Shown here: piece after piece, positions 60,661-64,000 of the stretch
Layout of the letters: the number at the start of each line of letters is the position of its first letter
Numbering within the stretch: the stretch's first letter is position 1
NCBI GenBank assembly: GCA_016927595.1
Contig: JAFGMI010000019.1
Location: forward strand, 1 to 64,000
Reading direction: 5' to 3'
From: Melioribacteraceae bacterium
GTDB taxonomy: Bacteria > Bacteroidota > Ignavibacteria > Ignavibacteriales > Melioribacteraceae
Length of the DNA stretch: 64,000 nucleotides
Notes under the pieces: generated by a model
What the model saw: the letters and a program-made list of their open reading frames with translations, nothing else
What the model was told of the DNA's origin: nothing
Database searches by the model: none
Position numbers and translations under genes: made by a program

Positions 60661-60664
60661 ATTA

Positions 60665-61063
60665 ATGAAAACAAACCACTACGAGAGCGTGGTTATCATA
60701 AACGCCGCACTCGAAGACGAACAAATCGATTCGATCATATCCCGGATTGAAGAATTTATTAAGTCAAATGAGGGAAGTATAACCGATATTGACAAATGGG
60801 GGCGTAAAAGACTGGCATACCCCATTCAGAAATCAAAATCCGGTTATTATGTTGTCCTCAGATTTAAGTCCGAACGGGATTTTATTGCAAAACTCGAGAG
60901 AACATTCCGACTCGACGAAACAATTATTCGCTATTTAACAGTTGTTCTCGATAAGAGAGCTCTTCAGTATATTGAAGATGAAAAAAATCGTCAGGAAGGC
61001 GAAACTGCAAGTTCTGATGGTCAGGAGAAATCAACACAATCAAATAATGAAAGCACAGAATAG
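60665..61063 (+). CDS. rpsF: 30S ribosomal protein S6
   Basis: NHYESVVIINAALEDEQIDSII...DKWGRKRLAYPIQKSKSGYYVVLRF. Confidence 0.95.
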   Translation: MKTNHYESVVIINAALEDEQIDSIISRIEEFIKSNEGSITDIDKWGRKRLAYPIQKSKSGYYVVLRFKSERDFIAKLERTFRLDETIIRYLTVVLDKRALQYIEDEKNRQEGETASSDGQEKSTQSNNESTE

Positions 61064-61078
61064 TATGGAGGTTACGAT

Positions 61079-61579
61079 ATGGCTGATTTGAAAATGCCTG
61101 AATTAAACAGTGTTATAGTTGCTGGTAATTTAACGAAGGATCCCGTTTTTAGAGAAACATCCAATAATACACCTGTAGTTAATTTTCATATTGCTGCTAA
61201 CAGAAGATATAAAGACAGCAGCAATCAATGGCAGGAAGATGTATGCTATGTTGGTGTTGTTGCCTGGAATAAACTTGCAGACAGTTGCAGGGACAGGCTG
61301 AGAAAAGGAAGTGCAGTGTTAATTGATGGTGAACTTCAAAGCCGTACTTTTAAGACAGAAGACGGTAGAAACAGAACTATAGTTGAAATTAAAGCCAAAA
61401 GAATCCAGTTCCTGAATAAACTTCAGAAAAATGATTCGGATTTTGTTGATGAAGAATCCGATGTTGTTTCAGAAGATAATGACGATTCGAACAGCGCAAG
61501 CTACGAAGATAATTCGTTCGATAAATTTTTAACCGATGAAGAATCCGACCTTATCAATGGCGGTAAGGATAATAATTAG
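61079..61579 (+). CDS. ssb: Single-stranded DNA-binding protein
   Basis: LNSVIVAGNLTKDPVFRETSNNTPVVNFHIAANRRYKD OB fold; position between rpsF and rpsR. Confidence 0.93.
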   Translation: MADLKMPELNSVIVAGNLTKDPVFRETSNNTPVVNFHIAANRRYKDSSNQWQEDVCYVGVVAWNKLADSCRDRLRKGSAVLIDGELQSRTFKTEDGRNRTIVEIKAKRIQFLNKLQKNDSDFVDEESDVVSEDNDDSNSASYEDNSFDKFLTDEESDLINGGKDNN

Positions 61580-61591
61580 AAGGAGTCTTAA

Positions 61592-61801
61592 ATGAAAACA
61601 AAAAGAGTAAGAAGAGTAATAGAAGATTATATAGATTATAAAGACGCAAAGAGACTTCAGAAATTTGTAACCGACCAGGGTAAAATTATCCCCAGAAGAA
61701 TTACTGGGCTCAGCGCAAAACAGCACAGAGAATTGGTCACTGCAATTAAAAGAGCCAGGCAAATTGCCATTATGCCTTATATTTCTGAAGCAGTTAAGTA
61801 A
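61592..61801 (+). CDS. rpsR: 30S ribosomal protein S18
   Basis: [50 protein letters not shown]. Confidence 0.96.
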   Translation: MKTKRVRRVIEDYIDYKDAKRLQKFVTDQGKIIPRRITGLSAKQHRELVTAIKRARQIAIMPYISEAVK

Positions 61802-61815
61802 TAAGGAGTTTAAAG

Positions 61816-62259
61816 ATGAAAGTTATATTAAGAAAGAATTTTGAACAACTCGGAAAAATCGGCGAAGTGGTTTCCGTAAAAGACGGATATGCCCGAAATT
61901 TCCTAATTCCCAGAAAAATTGCATATCCTGCTATTGCAGGCAATATCAGGGCTCTTGAAGAAGAAAAGATACAACTTGCCAAGAAACAGTCGAAGGAACT
62001 CGAAGATGCTCAGGCACTTGCTGCCGAACTGGAAAAAGTATCAATCACTATTTCTGTTAAGGTCGGTGAAGAGGATAAAATATTCGGCTCAGTTACATCG
62101 CAGATGATAGCCGAATCTCTTAAGGAAAAAGGTTATGATATCGACAGACGAAAAATTGAAATCGACGAACCGATAAAAGCGCTGGGCATATACAGCATTA
62201 ATATCAAAATTCATTCGGACGTTACGGCTATTGTTAAAACCTGGGTTGTTCGGGAATAG
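61816..62259 (+). CDS. rplI: 50S ribosomal protein L9
   Basis: MKVILRKNFEQLGKIGEVVSVKDGYARNFLIPRKIA. Confidence 0.96.
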   Translation: MKVILRKNFEQLGKIGEVVSVKDGYARNFLIPRKIAYPAIAGNIRALEEEKIQLAKKQSKELEDAQALAAELEKVSITISVKVGEEDKIFGSVTSQMIAESLKEKGYDIDRRKIEIDEPIKALGIYSINIKIHSDVTAIVKTWVVRE

Positions 62260-62266
62260 TTTGATT

Positions 62267-62287
62267 ACCGGCATTGCCGGTTTTTTA
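62267..62287 (+). terminator. Rho-independent terminator between rplI and secD
   Basis: accggc-att-gccggt stem-loop followed by tttttt. Confidence 0.8.
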
Positions 62288-62325
62288 TTAATACGATTAA
62301 TTACTAACAAGACACAGAAAATAGA

Positions 62326-64000
62326 ATGAAAGAATTTAGATTTAAATTAATATTGATAGCTGCATTCGTTGCTTTAAGCGTGTACTTACTGTACCCTACT
62401 TATGCCGATTATTCATTTACAAATGAAATTGAATCCGAGCTGACTTCAATTACCGACAGCATCAGAGCATCTAATCCTACCATTTCTGACGCTAAACTTA
62501 GTCAGATAATTGAATTGAAAGAAGACAGTATAAGGATATCAAACCCTGCTATAAAGAACGCGCGTGAAAAACGCGTAAAGCTCGGCTTGGACCTTCAGGG
62601 CGGCATGTATTTGGTTATGGAAGTTAATACTGCTAAACTGCTCGAGAATCTGGTAAAAAATCCAGATGAAGATTTTATGAATCTTTTAAAGGAAGCTGAA
62701 GAGGAATCAAGAATTTCTGAAGAAAATGTCGTTTCTATTCTTGCTTCGAAGATACAGGCTCAGGGTAAAAGATTAAGCAGGTATTTCGGATCGATACGGG
62801 ACGAAGACGAAGATATAATTGCCAGGCTGGAAGAACAGGAATCTGATGCTGTCACCCGCGCAATTGAAATTATTAACAATCGTGTTAATCAATACGGAGT
62901 ATCGGAACCTAATATTCAGAAACAGGGTGCGAGAAGAATTATTGTAGAGCTGCCGGGTATTGCAAAAGAGGAAGAAGCCAAGCGGCTGCTGCAAGGTAGT
63001 GCATTGCTTGAGTTTAAGCTAACCAAAGAACCGGATTTTGCTATTCCAATCATGAACAGAATAGATGAAATCCTTGCCGGTAAAACCGGTGAAGAAGCTG
63101 ATTCGCTGAATACACAGGACAGCGCGGATGTTGCAGATATGACTGAGGAAGAATTTGCAAAGGAGCATCCTTTCTATTCGATAGCCCTTGTAAGTACGAA
63201 TTATCCTTATCCTCTTGTAAAAGAAAATGATAGAGATAAGATAATGTCTTATCTCAGCCGTCCGGAAGTAATGAATGTAATTCCGGATAATGTTGAATTT
63301 TTATTCGGTGCCAAACCTGCCATCACTCAGGATAATGAGAATTATTTTGCTCTTTACCTAGTAAACAAAGAAGCTGAACTTACAGGCGGTGTAATTACGG
63401 ATGCTCAAGCGAATATCGATCCTCAAACTACACAAGCTATTGTGTACATGTATATGGATTCGGAAGGTGCGAGAGAATGGTCGAGAATTACCGGCGCCAA
63501 TATCGGAAAGAATTGTGCAATAGTACTCGACGGTGCGGTATACTCCGCTCCGAGAATCAACACAAAAATTCCAAATGGAAGTTCAGTGATTGAAGGTATG
63601 GAAGACTTAAACGAAGCCAAACTGCTTGAAATAGTTTTGAAAGCCGGCGCTCTTCCCGCTCCCGTTGACATAATTGAGGAAAGAACAGTAGGACCTTCGC
63701 TTGGTCAGGATTCCATCAACCAGGGGTTCAACTCAACTCTGATCGGATTCATACTCGTCGCTATTTTCATGATATTCTACTACAGAAGAGCCGGCACGGT
63801 TGCCGATTTAGCTTTGTTCTTTACAATCATATTCATAATGGGTATTCTCGCCGGTTTCCAGGCTACACTTACACTGCCGGGTATAGCTGGTATTATACTT
63901 ACTATAGGTATGGCTGTGGATGCAAACGTTATTATTTATGAAAGGATAAGAGAAGAAATTGCTACAGGAAAAACCATTAAAGCAGCGATTGAAAGCGGTT
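62326..64000 (+). CDS. secD: Protein translocase subunit SecD (or SecDF), partial, runs off window end; absent from the ORF track
   Basis: KLGLDLQGGMYLVMEV; RAIEIINNRVNQYGVSEPNIQKQG; GMAVDANVIIYERIREE. Confidence 0.92.
   Translation, partial: MKEFRFKLILIAAFVALSVYLLYPTYADYSFTNEIESELTSITDSIRASNPTISDAKLSQIIELKEDSIRISNPAIKNAREKRVKLGLDLQGGMYLVMEVNTAKLLENLVKNPDEDFMNLLKEAEEESRISEENVVSILASKIQAQGKRLSRYFGSIRDEDEDIIARLEEQESDAVTRAIEIINNRVNQYGVSEPNIQKQGARRIIVELPGIAKEEEAKRLLQGSALLEFKLTKEPDFAIPIMNRIDEILAGKTGEEADSLNTQDSADVADMTEEEFAKEHPFYSIALVSTNYPYPLVKENDRDKIMSYLSRPEVMNVIPDNVEFLFGAKPAITQDNENYFALYLVNKEAELTGGVITDAQANIDPQTTQAIVYMYMDSEGAREWSRITGANIGKNCAIVLDGAVYSAPRINTKIPNGSSVIEGMEDLNEAKLLEIVLKAGALPAPVDIIEERTVGPSLGQDSINQGFNSTLIGFILVAIFMIFYYRRAGTVADLALFFTIIFIMGILAGFQATLTLPGIAGIILTIGMAVDANVIIYERIREEIATGKTIKAAIESG

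Noticed and set aside
1-64000. CRISPR arrays, rRNA, tRNA, intact insertion sequences or prophage
   Set aside because: No direct-repeat/spacer pattern, rRNA signature, transposase or phage structural genes were recognised. tRNAs were looked for only by eye in the larger intergenic gaps; a tRNAscan run would be decisive.

Overview
This 64 kb window is a gene-dense, mostly housekeeping chromosomal segment. It probably comes from a Bacteroidota/Chlorobiota-type lineage, most likely Ignavibacteria. That placement is inferred from an LpxC-FabZ fusion, a T9SS sorting domain, TAnnTTTG-type -10 elements and OmpH/BamA/Lpx gene order. Main blocks: EnvC, DUF4292-like and TPR proteins; rsgA; an outer-membrane/lipoprotein cluster; cysS; a Firmicutes-like yggS-divIVA-punA-X-ileS-dksA-lspA-rluD run on the minus strand; nrdJ; malQ; ilvE; lexA with two small unknown genes; a uppS-bamA-ompH-ompH-lpxD-lpxC/fabZ-lpxA envelope operon; hldE-like genes split in two; tamB; rnr; a metallopeptidase/propeller/beta-barrel fusion; prs-rplY-pth-hppA; and rpsF-ssb-rpsR-rplI-secD, with secD running off the edge. 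No CRISPR array, rRNA or intact mobile element was recognised, and no tRNA was noticed. The observations most worth a second look are: (i) a candidate amino-acid-responsive attenuator upstream of ilvE; (ii) a perfect palindrome on the lexA -10 element, with a mini-WYL protein and a possible PD-(D/E)XK-like protein downstream; (iii) rsgA and a lipoprotein gene whose homology-supported N-termini lack ATG/GTG/TTG; (iv) a 4-TM protein sharing a DivIVA-like coiled-coil segment with the nearby DivIVA; (v) a predicted surface metallopeptidase fused to a propeller and an Omp85-like barrel; (vi) a decayed integron-integrase-like fragment at the left edge; (vii) an SSB without the usual acidic-PF tip. 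All functional claims rest on reading the sequence and translations; no searches were run.
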